Shown here: positions 8,639 to 17,612 of the stretch, piece by piece
How positions within the stretch are numbered: position 1 is the first letter of the stretch
How the letters are laid out: every line of letters starts with the position of its first letter
Assembly: GCA_015075375.1 (NCBI GenBank)
Contig: JABTUM010000002.1
Location: 142,306-206,305 of the forward strand
From: Planctomycetota bacterium
Lineage (GTDB): Bacteria > Planctomycetota > SZUA-567 > H5-PLA8
Length of the DNA: 64,000 bases
Reading direction: 5' to 3'
Notes under the pieces: model-generated
The model's database searches: none
The model's input: only the letters and a program-made list of their open reading frames with translations
What the model was told of the DNA's origin: nothing
Program-made: the position numbers and the translations under genes

Positions 8639-10489
8639 GTGGAGCAGCGCAAGGGCCTCGTTCGGGTAGTGGCCGTGGCGGTACTCATCGGCGTACTTGC
8701 GCCGTCGCTGGTCGCGCGCTGTTTTACGGCCGGGTATCTGCACCACTGGGACGACGGCCTGCTGGTGCTGGGCAATCCAATCGCGGAAAAGGGACTGAAC
8801 GCCGCGGGTTTGGAGGCGGCTTTCGCCGGTCCCTTTCGCGGCGAATGGACGGTGCCGGGCTATCTGCCACTCACGTTCGTCTCGTTCGGCATCGAGCATG
8901 CGCTTTTCGGCCAGCATCCGGCGCTGAGCCGGCTGATCAATCTGCTGCTGCATCTGGCTACCGCATTGCTGCTCTGGCGGCTCATCACCAAGTTCCTGCC
9001 GCGCATCGAGACGAATTACGCCGCGTGGGCGGGCTTGCCGGTGCTGCTCTTCGCGGTGCATCCTACGAACGTCGAATCGGTGGCGTGGATCACCGAGCGC
9101 AACAACGTTCTGGCGGCCTTCTTCGCGATGGCGGCGCTGTGCGTGCTGGCGCGCCGGCACCCGTTCTCTGAAGCCGAAGCGGCCTTCGAGCCGCCGGGCG
9201 TGGGACGCTGGCTGGGCGCTTGGGCGCTCTTCGCGTTGGCCTGCCTGTCCAAAGGCAGCGCCGTAGCCTGGGCTCCGGCGTTGATGGGCTTCGAAATACT
9301 GATGGTCCGGGGCTCCCTCGTGGGCCGGTTGGGCCGGGCGCTGAGTTTCCTTGTATTGGGCGGCCTGTGCGCTTGGGTCAACATGAAGACCTACGCCTCG
9401 GTCGATGTCGGGCCGGTACAGGGGGATTTCGGCAGGTACTTCATGACCGCCGTTTCGGTGCTGGGGTACTACGCCCTCAATTTGTGCTGGCCGTTCAAGC
9501 TGGCCTATGCGTACGCCGTGCCGCCGGTACTCACGCCTACGGAAGGTCCGTTCCTGATCGGGTTGGCGGTGGCGGTCGTGGGCATCGTGGCGCTCTTCTG
9601 GGCCGTCTTGCAGACGCGTGCGGCGCTGCTGATGGTGCTTTGGGTTTTCGGATCGCTGGGGCTGTTCCTGATGCCGCGCGGGCCTGGACTGGCTCCGCTG
9701 ATGCACGACCGGTTCCTGTATTGGGCGCTCCCGGGGATCGCGATGGGGCTGGCGCTGATGCAGGACGGTCTCTTCTGCCGCTTCGGCTACGTGATGAACT
9801 TTATGGAACAGGTCGCGCGCGGTTTCGCGCTGGTCCTGTATATCGCATTGGCCGGACTGTTCGGCTGGCAAGCCTGCAATCGCAGCGCCGTCTTTAGCGA
9901 CGAGATCGCGCTCTTCGAAGACAGCATTCGCAAAGAACCGCGCAGCGGGTTGGGGCGGTACTGGCTGGCTGATCAGTACGTCGTGACGGTGCTGGAAGGC
10001 GGCGAGAGCCTCAGCCAGGAAGCGAAGATCGAATTGCTGGAGAGCGCGTTGGAGCATATCCGCGCGGCGCGGCTGGGCGTGAACATCGAACGGCATCCCG
10101 CGCCGCTGCTGTTGGAGCACCGCGAAGGCACGATCCTGTTCATGCTGGGTCAGTTGGATAAAGCGGTCCCGTTCTTCGAAAAGATGCTGGCCGTTCCGGC
10201 CGAGAAACTGCGTGAGAACGAGAAGCCGTCCATATTCGAAGCGCATTACGCGCTGGCCGAGATCGCGAGGATGCAGAATCCACCGGATTGGTCAAAGGCG
10301 ATGCACCATTTAGATGCGGCCTTGAAAGATCGGCCCACGCATACCCGGACGCTGCAGCTGAAGGCTCAGGCGCTGGAAGCCATGAATCGAATCCCCGAAG
10401 CCATAGAGGTTTATCGCATCCTGAAGGAGCAGCCAGAGGCCGCGGAAGCAGCCTCGAAAGCGCTATCGCGCTTAGCTCCTGCACCTTGA
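8639..10489 (+). CDS. Membrane GT-C glycosyltransferase-like protein with C-terminal TPR repeats (TMTC-like)
   Basis: The 616-residue product has about ten transmembrane helices in its first 440 residues and TPR-like helices in the last 160. The N-terminal part carries the motif order seen in PMT/TMTC-type dolichyl- or polyprenyl-phosphate sugar transferases: HHWDDG near residue 36, GYLPLTF, LFGQHP, LLLHLATALLLW and HPTNVESVAWITERNN (about 139-154). By family knowledge, such proteins move sugars from lipid carriers on the far side of the membrane. The donor and acceptor are unknown. The start is a GTG at 8639. The terminator just upstream and the weak spacing leave the promoter undefined. Confidence 0.75.
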   Translation: MEQRKGLVRVVAVAVLIGVLAPSLVARCFTAGYLHHWDDGLLVLGNPIAEKGLNAAGLEAAFAGPFRGEWTVPGYLPLTFVSFGIEHALFGQHPALSRLINLLLHLATALLLWRLITKFLPRIETNYAAWAGLPVLLFAVHPTNVESVAWITERNNVLAAFFAMAALCVLARRHPFSEAEAAFEPPGVGRWLGAWALFALACLSKGSAVAWAPALMGFEILMVRGSLVGRLGRALSFLVLGGLCAWVNMKTYASVDVGPVQGDFGRYFMTAVSVLGYYALNLCWPFKLAYAYAVPPVLTPTEGPFLIGLAVAVVGIVALFWAVLQTRAALLMVLWVFGSLGLFLMPRGPGLAPLMHDRFLYWALPGIAMGLALMQDGLFCRFGYVMNFMEQVARGFALVLYIALAGLFGWQACNRSAVFSDEIALFEDSIRKEPRSGLGRYWLADQYVVTVLEGGESLSQEAKIELLESALEHIRAARLGVNIERHPAPLLLEHREGTILFMLGQLDKAVPFFEKMLAVPAEKLRENEKPSIFEAHYALAEIARMQNPPDWSKAMHHLDAALKDRPTHTRTLQLKAQALEAMNRIPEAIEVYRILKEQPEAAEAASKALSRLAPAP

Positions 10490-10569
10490 TAGGTGGCGGT
10501 GTCTGCAAAGGCGCTGTGTGCACTTTATAAAGCACGTACCGATCATTGGTTATGGAAATGTATTCGCTC

Positions 10570-10598
10570 TTGACTGAACTTGTCCAGATTACTAGAAG
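10570..10598 (+). promoter_or_regulatory. Possible promoter of the NuoEF-like operon
   Basis: TTGACT (10570-10575) and TAGAAG (10593-10598) are separated by 17 nt in the AT-rich gap before the operon. The -10 match is moderate (4 of 6). If used, transcription starts near 10605, which supports the ATG at 10697 as the translation start. Confidence 0.35.
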
Positions 10599-10696
10599 TG
10601 AACAGGAAATTTCCATCTGCGTACTCCGGTAGCGGTCGTGTACAAGGTATTCACCTTGCGCATGACCTAGCCGCCCGCCCGAATGAGAGGACGCGC

Positions 10697-12328
10697 ATGC
10701 TCTGCCGACAACTCTACGAAGTGCAAGAGAAGTACGGGTACGTGCCCGAGAAGGAGATGCGGGAACTGGCCCGCCGCAACGGGATCCCGGTCTATGAGGT
10801 TTTCGGGGTCGCGACGTTCTACCCGGGCTACCGGACGTCGCCGCCGCCGAAGGCGAGCATCAACGTGTGCCGGGACTTCCCGTGCCATTTGCGCGGCGCT
10901 CCGAAGCTGCGGCAAAAGATCGAGGACTTGGTGCGCGAAAGCGGCGTGCCGGGGATCGAACTGGGCGGGGTGAGCTGCTTGGGGCAGTGCGACGGCAGTC
11001 CGGCGGTGCAGATCAACGATGCGTCGTACGCGCGCAAGAGCGAAGACGAGATTTTGAAGCTGGTTCAGGAAGCGATCGCGGGAAAGAAGATCGCGGAGCA
11101 GCATTTCGGGCCGATGGCGAAGGGTCCGTTCAAGACCAATCCTTACCCGGAAGGCGAGAAGTACGGCGCGCTGAAGGCGCTGGCGAAGTCTAAAGACTTC
11201 GAGGGTGTGATCGCGCAGTTGAAGGCCGCGAACCTGAAGGGTATGGGCGGCGCGGGTTTCCCCACGGGCGTGAAGTGGGAAGGCGTGCGCAAGTGCCAGA
11301 ACGACGAGAAGTACGTGGTCTGCAACGCGGACGAAGCGGAAGTCGCGACGTTCAAGGACCGCGAGATCATGAAGTCGCTGCCGCACCTGGTGGTTGAAGG
11401 CATGGCCATCGCGGCGCTGGTGACGGGCGCGACGCAGGGCTACATCTACATCCGCCACGAATACCACGACCAGATCCACAGCATGGACGAGGAGATCAAG
11501 CGCGCGCGCGAAGCGGGCATCCTGGGGAAGGATTGCTGCGGGAGCGGGCAGAAGTACGACATGGAGGTCTTTGTCAGCCCCGGCGGGTACGTGCAGGGCG
11601 AAGAGAGCGCGCTGCTGGAGGCGATCGAAGGCAAGCGCGGCCAGCCGCGGGTGAAACCGCCGTTCCCGGTCTTCGTGGGCCTGTGGGGCAAACCCACGGT
11701 GATCAACAACGTCGAGACGCTGGCGTACGTGCCCGCGATCCTGGTCAAGGGCGTGGACTGGTTCAAGGGCCAGGGCAAGAACGGAAGCGAAGGATTGAAG
11801 TGGATCGGCGTGAGCGGGCACGTGAAGAATCCCGGCGTCTTCGAAGTGCCGATGGGGACGACCTACCGCGAAGCGATCTACGACTTGGCCGGCGGCATCC
11901 TGGGCGACAAAAAGCTGAAGGGTTTCGCGCCGTCGGGTCCGTCGGGCGGCTTCCTGCCGGCCTCGATGGTCGATCTCTCGATGGATTGGAAGAAGATGGC
12001 CGACGCGGGAAGCATGCTGGGTTCGGGCGCGATTGTGGCCATCGCTGAAGGGACGGACTTGGTCGAGCTGGCACTGAACGCGACGCAGTTTTACCGCAAC
12101 GAGTCGTGCGGGAAGTGCGTGCCGTGCCGCGTGGGCAGCCAGAAGCTGGTGGACCTGCTGCACCGGATGGCCAAGAAGGAAGGGAAGCGCGAGGACTTCG
12201 AAACGATCCAGCGCCTGAGCGACACGATGCTGATGACGAGCATCTGCGGATTGGGCCAAGTAGTCTCCGCGCCGATCGATTCGGTGCTGAAGCACTTTAA
12301 GGGCGAAGTGGACGCCAAGATCAAGTAG
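10697..12328 (+). CDS. NuoE-NuoF fusion: NADH-binding flavin/Fe-S oxidoreductase subunit
   Basis: This 543-residue protein fuses a NuoE-type thioredoxin-like [2Fe-2S] domain to a NuoF-type FMN/NADH/[4Fe-4S] domain. NuoE ligands are Cys58, Cys63, Cys94 and Cys98 (VCRDFPC and SCLGQC). The NuoF part has the flavin motif GMGGAGFPTGVKW, the NADH-site region GYVQGEESALL, and the [4Fe-4S] motif SCGKCVPCRVG with the distal Cys in TSICGLG. It should oxidise NADH (or the reverse) and pass electrons to the next gene product. The usual NADExEPGTFKDR loop reads NADEAEVATFKDR here. The ATG at 10697 has GAGAGGA upstream, and third-position GC falls sharply before it; a TTG at 10580 is a longer in-frame alternative. 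No NuoA-D or NuoH-N membrane genes are nearby. Confidence 0.92.
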   Translation: MLCRQLYEVQEKYGYVPEKEMRELARRNGIPVYEVFGVATFYPGYRTSPPPKASINVCRDFPCHLRGAPKLRQKIEDLVRESGVPGIELGGVSCLGQCDGSPAVQINDASYARKSEDEILKLVQEAIAGKKIAEQHFGPMAKGPFKTNPYPEGEKYGALKALAKSKDFEGVIAQLKAANLKGMGGAGFPTGVKWEGVRKCQNDEKYVVCNADEAEVATFKDREIMKSLPHLVVEGMAIAALVTGATQGYIYIRHEYHDQIHSMDEEIKRAREAGILGKDCCGSGQKYDMEVFVSPGGYVQGEESALLEAIEGKRGQPRVKPPFPVFVGLWGKPTVINNVETLAYVPAILVKGVDWFKGQGKNGSEGLKWIGVSGHVKNPGVFEVPMGTTYREAIYDLAGGILGDKKLKGFAPSGPSGGFLPASMVDLSMDWKKMADAGSMLGSGAIVAIAEGTDLVELALNATQFYRNESCGKCVPCRVGSQKLVDLLHRMAKKEGKREDFETIQRLSDTMLMTSICGLGQVVSAPIDSVLKHFKGEVDAKIK

Positions 12329-12388
12329 GCGTTCGGATCCATTCGTACGGCAGGCGCCGCGAACCGTTTCGACCGAGGAATCCGACCG

Positions 12389-14632
12389 ATGAATGCCCCA
12401 TCCGCCACCGTGACGCTGACGATCGACGGGAAAGACGTGACGGTGCCGAAAGGCACCACGATCTGGGAAGCCGCGCAGGGCAACGGGATCGATGTCCCGG
12501 TGCTGTGCCACAAGCCTCCGCTGAATCCCGTGGGCGTCTGCCGTGTCTGCGTCGTGGACGTGGGTGCGCGCGTCTTCGCGGCGTCGTGCGTGCGCGAAGC
12601 CGAGAACGGGATGAAGGTGACGACCAGCCACGAGCGGCTGGAGCGCAACCGCAAAACGCTCGTCGAAATGCTGCTGGCCGACCATCCGGCGCCCTGCGAA
12701 AAGCACAAGCAAACGCACACCTGCGAACTCGAGAAGTTGGGCGAACGCTACGGGATTTTGCAGCCGCTGGCGGCGGGCGCGCCCGTGCCGGAGCCGCGCT
12801 TCTGGAGCCCTACGTTCATGTCCCGCGGCGTGGCGCCGGACGACGCTCATTTCGCCGAAGACCAGAGCCCGCGGCGCTTGCAGAAGGGGACCGACTTTTC
12901 CAATCCCTCCATCGCCATCGACCACCGCGCGTGCATTCTGTGCGACCGCTGCGTGCGCGCCTGCACCGAAGTGAAGCACAACAACGTAATTGGCCGCATG
13001 GGCAAGGGCTACAGTGCGAGCATCTCGTTCGACGTGAACCTGCCGATGGGCGGTTCGAGCTGCGTGAACTGCGGCGAGTGCATGATCTCGTGCCCGACCG
13101 GAGCGATCACCAGCCGCCAGGAAGCCGGCGTGCAGCTCGAGACGGGCGACAAGCTGACCGTTGACGAGATGCTGCAGATCCCGATTTTCCAGGGGATCAG
13201 TTCGGAATTCCTGAAGCGCAACGAAGGGTCGGTGGTGCGCCGGAAGTTCAAGAAGGGCGACGTGATCTGCCGCGAAGGCGAGTTCGGCAGCACGGCGTTT
13301 TACCTGCTCAAGGGCACCGCGGACGTGTTCCTGACCACGCCGATGGCGCACGTGAAGAGCGATAAGAAACAGTCGGCCGGGTTCTTCAGCAAGTTCAAGC
13401 ATCTGCTGGCCGGCAAGAAGGAAGACCCGCGCGAAGAAGGGGAGCGCAAGTTCATCCCCATCGACGCACCGGTGGACCTCTCGCTGGACAATCCGATCGC
13501 GAAGCTGAACGAGGGCGACCTGTTCGGCGAAATGACCTGTCTGACGTTCCAGCCGCGTTCGGCGACGGTACGAGCGGCAGAAGACTGCGAGATGCTGGAG
13601 ATGCTGCGCAGCGTCTTGCAGGTTCTGCAGAAGAACAAGAAGTTCCGCGACCAGCTCGACGCGAACTACCGTGAGCGCGCGCTGGGTCAGCATCTGCGCA
13701 GCGTGCCGATCTTCTCGGCGATCGACGATCCGAAGTTCATCGACCAGCTCAAGGCGCGCGTGGAGCTGCTGCACTACGATCCGGGCCAGCCGATCATCCG
13801 GGAAGGGGAGGAAGGCGACGCCTTCTACCTGATCCGCGTCGGCTGCGTGAAGGTGAGCAAGAGCCTGCCGGGCGGCGAGATGGTGCTTTCGTATCTTTCT
13901 CGCGGCGAGTACTTCGGCGAAATGGCGCTGCTGGACCGCAGTCCGCGCATGGCGTCGGTCATCGCGCTGGACCACGTGGAAGTGGTGCGCATCCGCAAGA
14001 CCGATTTCGACTTCATGCTTGGCTGGTTCGAGGACCTGCGGCCAAAGCTGGAGGCCGAGGCGAAGAAGCGCAAGGAAATGACCGAGCGGATGACGCGCAT
14101 GGCGCCGTCCACGAGCCTCGACGACTTCCTGGCTCAAGGGCTGATGCACGCGCAGAGCCTGCTGCTGCTGGACCTGGAGCGCTGCGTGCGCTGCGACGAA
14201 TGCGTGCGCGCGTGCAGCGACGCCCACGACGGCGTGACGCGGCTGGTGCGCGAAGGCCTGCGCTTCGACAAGTACCTCGTCGCGACCTCGTGCCGAAGCT
14301 GCCTGGACCCGCTGTGCATGGTCGGCTGTCCGGTGGGCTCGATCCGGCGCAAGGAATCGCTGGAAGTCATCATCGAAGACTGGTGCATCGGTTGCGGGCT
14401 GTGCGCGCAGCAGTGCCCGTACGGCAACATCAACATGCACGAGTTCGAGTCGAACAAGGCCGATCCGTCGCAGCCGGGCGTGAAGAAAGCCACGGTGGAC
14501 CGCAAAGCGACGCTGTGCGATCTGTGCACGGACCTGAAAGAGCCGAGCTGTGTGTACGCCTGCCCGCACGACGCGGCGCATCGCGTGAACGCGCGCGAAT
14601 TCTTCACGGACCTGACGATCAAGCAGGGCTGA
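12389..14632 (+). CDS. NuoG-like Fe-S protein fused to two cyclic-nucleotide-binding domains and a poly-ferredoxin
   Basis: This 747-residue protein has, in order: a [2Fe-2S] domain (Cys40, Cys51, Cys54, Cys67); a His-Cys region (His99, Cys103, then His106 where a Cys is normal, Cys112); two [4Fe-4S] motifs (CILCDRCVRAC and CVNCGECMISC, about 185-235); a cNMP domain (about 260-415) split by a charged insert; a second cNMP domain (about 435-550) with FGEMALLDRSPRMAS; and an NrfC/HycB-like ferredoxin tail with four Cys groups (from CVRCDECVRAC to the C-terminus). Both cNMP domains keep the phosphate-cassette Arg. It likely receives electrons from the NuoEF partner 60 nt upstream and hands them to an unseen acceptor. 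The catalytic molybdopterin or H-cluster domain is absent. Confidence 0.88.
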   Translation: MNAPSATVTLTIDGKDVTVPKGTTIWEAAQGNGIDVPVLCHKPPLNPVGVCRVCVVDVGARVFAASCVREAENGMKVTTSHERLERNRKTLVEMLLADHPAPCEKHKQTHTCELEKLGERYGILQPLAAGAPVPEPRFWSPTFMSRGVAPDDAHFAEDQSPRRLQKGTDFSNPSIAIDHRACILCDRCVRACTEVKHNNVIGRMGKGYSASISFDVNLPMGGSSCVNCGECMISCPTGAITSRQEAGVQLETGDKLTVDEMLQIPIFQGISSEFLKRNEGSVVRRKFKKGDVICREGEFGSTAFYLLKGTADVFLTTPMAHVKSDKKQSAGFFSKFKHLLAGKKEDPREEGERKFIPIDAPVDLSLDNPIAKLNEGDLFGEMTCLTFQPRSATVRAAEDCEMLEMLRSVLQVLQKNKKFRDQLDANYRERALGQHLRSVPIFSAIDDPKFIDQLKARVELLHYDPGQPIIREGEEGDAFYLIRVGCVKVSKSLPGGEMVLSYLSRGEYFGEMALLDRSPRMASVIALDHVEVVRIRKTDFDFMLGWFEDLRPKLEAEAKKRKEMTERMTRMAPSTSLDDFLAQGLMHAQSLLLLDLERCVRCDECVRACSDAHDGVTRLVREGLRFDKYLVATSCRSCLDPLCMVGCPVGSIRRKESLEVIIEDWCIGCGLCAQQCPYGNINMHEFESNKADPSQPGVKKATVDRKATLCDLCTDLKEPSCVYACPHDAAHRVNAREFFTDLTIKQG

Positions 14633-14656
14633 TCGCGAGCCGTAGGCAGGTACCCG

Positions 14657-14695
14657 GCGCGGCCTCGATGAAGCTCATCGAGGCCGCGCTTTTTT
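14657..14695 (+). terminator. Rho-independent terminator of the redox operon
   Basis: A perfect 15-bp stem (14657-14671 with 14675-14689) closed by the loop AGC is followed by six T. The stem begins GCGCGGCC. It closes the NuoEF/Fe-S unit. Confidence 0.92.
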
Positions 14696-14716
14696 GACGC
14701 GACCGGAGATTCCGAG

Positions 14717-15496
14717 ATGCCGCCCATCCAGCACCGCCTGCCGCTGACGCCGCTCGAAGTGCCGGGGCTGCTGGTCTTCTGGGACTTCCAGGAAGCCGGG
14801 GGCGAGGCGCGCGTATCGCGCGGGCCGCAGCGCTATGCGCTGTGCGAGCAGAACGGCCCGGTCGAGCGCGTCGAGGTCCCCGGCGCGCCGTGGGGTCCGT
14901 TTGCGGCGAAGCTGAACGAAGGCCAGTGGTTCAACCTTCCGCGTGCGCAGTGTCCGGCGCTGGATATTCACGGACCCGAGGGGCATCTGACGGTGATCGC
15001 GTGGCTGCAGCGTGCGAGATGCGCGAAGGTACATTGCGAGTTCGTGGCCGGACAGTGGAACGAATCGCACTTGGGCCGGCAGTACGGGATGTTCTTGAAC
15101 CTGGGGCTTTGGGGCAGCCGCGACCAGCTCTGCGCGCACGTCTCGAACGTGGGCGGGCCGACGCCGGGTTACAAGTACTGCATGGATGCGGCCATCGGCG
15201 CGACGGCGATTCCGTACGAGACGTGGGTCTGCGTAGCGATGACCTACGACGGGGTATGTGCGCGGGCGTACCTGAATGGGGAATTGGACGCGCGCGAAGG
15301 GCTGAATCCGTACCCGTACGCGGGCGGGCTGCACGGCGGCAAGTCGGAAGGCTCGGACTTTACCGTGGGTGCGGTGCATCGCAGCGGCGAGATGGGCAAC
15401 TGGTTCGCGGGGCTGCTGGGCGGGCTGGCGGTGTACCGCCGGGCGTTGAGTTTGGCGGAGCTGCGCGCGCTGGCCGCGCCGAATGCAGTCGGGTAG
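14717..15496 (+). CDS. LamG/concanavalin-like jelly-roll domain protein
   Basis: The 259-residue product has no signal peptide and consists almost wholly of one LamG-type beta-sandwich. Signs are the opening GLLVFWDFQEAGG, the central VIAWLQRA strand, ETWVCVAMTYDG followed by RAYLNGEL, and the closing GLLGGLAVYRRALSLAELRAL, all typical of bacterial LamG domains. These bind carbohydrates or serve as spacer modules; here the domain stands alone and appears cytosolic. Its substrate is unknown. It is convergent with the porin gene; the gap of 129 nt shows no clear terminator. Confidence 0.75.
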   Translation: MPPIQHRLPLTPLEVPGLLVFWDFQEAGGEARVSRGPQRYALCEQNGPVERVEVPGAPWGPFAAKLNEGQWFNLPRAQCPALDIHGPEGHLTVIAWLQRARCAKVHCEFVAGQWNESHLGRQYGMFLNLGLWGSRDQLCAHVSNVGGPTPGYKYCMDAAIGATAIPYETWVCVAMTYDGVCARAYLNGELDAREGLNPYPYAGGLHGGKSEGSDFTVGAVHRSGEMGNWFAGLLGGLAVYRRALSLAELRALAAPNAVG

Positions 15497-15625
15497 GTCA
15501 CGGAACCCGCCCAGCCGCCGTGAACTTCACGAACCGGGGCATTGGCAACGCAACGCAGCCGTTCCCTCATGAAGCAGGTGGTGTGGGTCTTCTTGCGTTC
15601 CCGGCGTCTTGGCGGTGGCCTTCTT

Positions 15626-17284
15626 TTAGAAGTCCACCTGGAAGCGCATCATGAAGGTCTGCATCTGGCCGTTGGTGCGGAGGTTGTCCGCGGCCGCACC
15701 GTCGAGGACCACGTCGTTGGGGTCGCCGTCTTCCACATCGGCGAAGACGTAGTTGAACATGAAGCGCGCGTTGGGATTCAGGTACCAGTTGACGCCGAAA
15801 GTGAGCGTCTGGAGCAGTCCGCCGCGGATGCGTGAGCTGGTGTCACCGCCGTCGCTGGCTTCGGGCCCGCGGCTGTCGAGATCCAGCCAGCCGTAGCGCA
15901 AGGCGACTTCCCAGGCGCCCAGCCCGATCTCGGTATCGCTGGCCCAGAAATTCCGCTTGGGCTTCACGCGTCCGAAGAGGCCGCTGTCTTTGCTGTAGGG
16001 GCGGCTTTCTCCGGTGAGGAAGTAGCTGCCCATCACGTAATAGCCTTGGAAGAAGGGGTCTTCGGCGTTATCGATGCCGATGTCGGGGGGCGTGCCGGCG
16101 TCGTCGGTAAAGTTGCCGATGCCGCGTTGATCCAGGCGCGCCATGTATTCGGCCTGGAACGACCAACTGTCGTACACCAAGGCCATTTCCGCGCCGAAGA
16201 CATGGCTGTCGTCGGCGGTGAAGGTTCCGGTATCGACGAAGCGCTCGACGGTGGCTACTCCGGGCCGTGCGCGGTGGCGCAGGGTGCGGGTCGGGTGCAT
16301 CTGGTAGCTGTAGTTCAGACCCAGGTGAATCAGCTTCTTGCCGCCGTCCTCGTACCAGGGCAGGCCGGTGACGCGCCCGCCGAAGCGCCAGTTGGCTTGC
16401 CCGTCGCTGGGACGGTAGTCGTCGGTTCCGTCGCCTTCGATGATGTCGGCGTCGTCGTCGGTGCTGTTCTCGCCGTCCACGTTGCCCAAGCGGAACGCGC
16501 CAAGCGCCCAGGTGATGCGGTCGTCGAGGTGGCTGTTTTCCAGGCGCAGGCCGGGGTTGCGTCCGGCCGAGAAGACTTCGTTGATCGGGTCGCGTTCCAT
16601 GAACGTGATGTATTTGCTGCTGGTCTGAATCTCGAGGCCCCAAGGCTCGAACTGGTTGCCGAAGGTGGCCGTGCCGATGCCGGGCAGGTTCGTCAGGCCC
16701 AAGTAGACATCCTTGAACTCGGAAGCGCCGTCGCCATCCTCGGCGATATCGTACACGGCCTTGTAGACGAAATTCTTATAGATGGTTCCGCCAAGCTCGA
16801 TGCGCGCGCGGCGGAAGTTGGTCATCACTTCCTGTTCGCCGATGCTGTCCGAGATCGTGTCGTCTTCCCACGGATTGATGTAATCGAACATGATGCGGCC
16901 GCCGACCATGAGCTGAAACTCTTTGTTGGCGGTGGAGAAGCGCAGACCTTCCTTCCAGAAGGCTTTGAAGGTGTTGTCGTCCTTGCTGTCGGCCAGCGGA
17001 GCAAAGTAGGCGCGTTTTTCGAGCAGTTCCTCGACGGTCTTGTCGCTCTTGGTCTGGGTCTGCTCGAGCGCCCGGATGCGGCGTTCCTGCTCGACGATGT
17101 GCTGGTCCTTTTCGGCGATCTGCTGCTGATTGGCCTGAAGCTGCTGCTGGGTAAGCTGGAGCAGTGCTTCGAGCCTCCGAACGCGCTCTTCGAGCGGAAC
17201 TTCTTCCTCGGCTCGAATCGCGGATCCGAACGAAGCCATCAGGCTCGCGGCGATAAGCAACCATCGAATCGGGCTGACGTGCAT
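15626..17284 (-). CDS. OprO/OprP-type porin with periplasmic coiled coil
   Basis: This 552-residue protein has a Sec signal (residues 1-24, ending AIRA/EEE), then a Gln/Glu-rich coiled coil (about 28-85, ERVRRLEALLQLTQQQLQAN), then an OprP-like beta-barrel beginning with GLRFSTANKEFQLMVGGRI and ending in an aromatic residue (MRFQVDF), as outer-membrane proteins do. OprP/OprO members form trimeric channels for phosphate or polyphosphate. The neighbouring PhoX gene supports a phosphate role, but specificity is not proven. The ATG at 17284 is chosen because GGGAGGAG lies 8 nt before it. A small inverted repeat (AAGGGC/GCCCTT, 17301-17320) sits next to the ribosome site. Confidence 0.88.
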   Translation of the reverse strand: MHVSPIRWLLIAASLMASFGSAIRAEEEVPLEERVRRLEALLQLTQQQLQANQQQIAEKDQHIVEQERRIRALEQTQTKSDKTVEELLEKRAYFAPLADSKDDNTFKAFWKEGLRFSTANKEFQLMVGGRIMFDYINPWEDDTISDSIGEQEVMTNFRRARIELGGTIYKNFVYKAVYDIAEDGDGASEFKDVYLGLTNLPGIGTATFGNQFEPWGLEIQTSSKYITFMERDPINEVFSAGRNPGLRLENSHLDDRITWALGAFRLGNVDGENSTDDDADIIEGDGTDDYRPSDGQANWRFGGRVTGLPWYEDGGKKLIHLGLNYSYQMHPTRTLRHRARPGVATVERFVDTGTFTADDSHVFGAEMALVYDSWSFQAEYMARLDQRGIGNFTDDAGTPPDIGIDNAEDPFFQGYYVMGSYFLTGESRPYSKDSGLFGRVKPKRNFWASDTEIGLGAWEVALRYGWLDLDSRGPEASDGGDTSSRIRGGLLQTLTFGVNWYLNPNARFMFNYVFADVEDGDPNDVVLDGAAADNLRTNGQMQTFMMRFQVDF

Positions 17285-17612
17285 ACTCAAGTCTCCTCCC
17301 AAGGGCGTGCGAATGCCCTTGCCGGTCCCTTCTCATGCGCGTAAGTGCAGGCGGCTTTTATATACGAACCGCCCGGTGCGGGGTAGCCCGAAATGCCGAT
17401 CGCCCGGGAGGATGCTTTAAGAAGGGGTGAAGGCATAAGTTTCTTGGCCTGACCCGGGAAATCGGCCATAATGCAGGGGTGTTTCTAGGGATACCGAAGG
17501 CCGACGCGAGGACGCCCGATTCCAGGCGCCCGGAGGGTTTTGCGTATCGCCGGGAGCGCTCCGTGTGTTCGGTTTTGCAGACGCCAGGATCCAGGAAGAG
17601 GCAATCGGCCCC
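17285..17612. other. Divergent intergenic region between porin and PhoX genes
   Basis: 328 nt that must hold both promoters. On the minus strand a TATATAA-like -10 is visible near 17357-17365 without a good -35. The inverted repeat at 17301-17320 lies just upstream of the porin ribosome site. I looked for Pho-box-like 11-mer direct repeats and saw none. Confidence 0.4.

Noticed and set aside
10580..10696. N-terminal extension of the NuoEF fusion from a TTG at 10580
   Set aside because: Third-position GC is low across it, no ribosome site is visible, and a possible promoter overlaps it. It cannot be excluded fully.
10667..14581. 1304-codon minus-strand frame across the redox operon
   Set aside because: Antisense shadow of two genes with clear cofactor motifs; no plausible domain.
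17285..17612. Pho box in the porin/PhoX gap
   Set aside because: I searched by eye for spaced CTGTCAT-like repeats and saw none.
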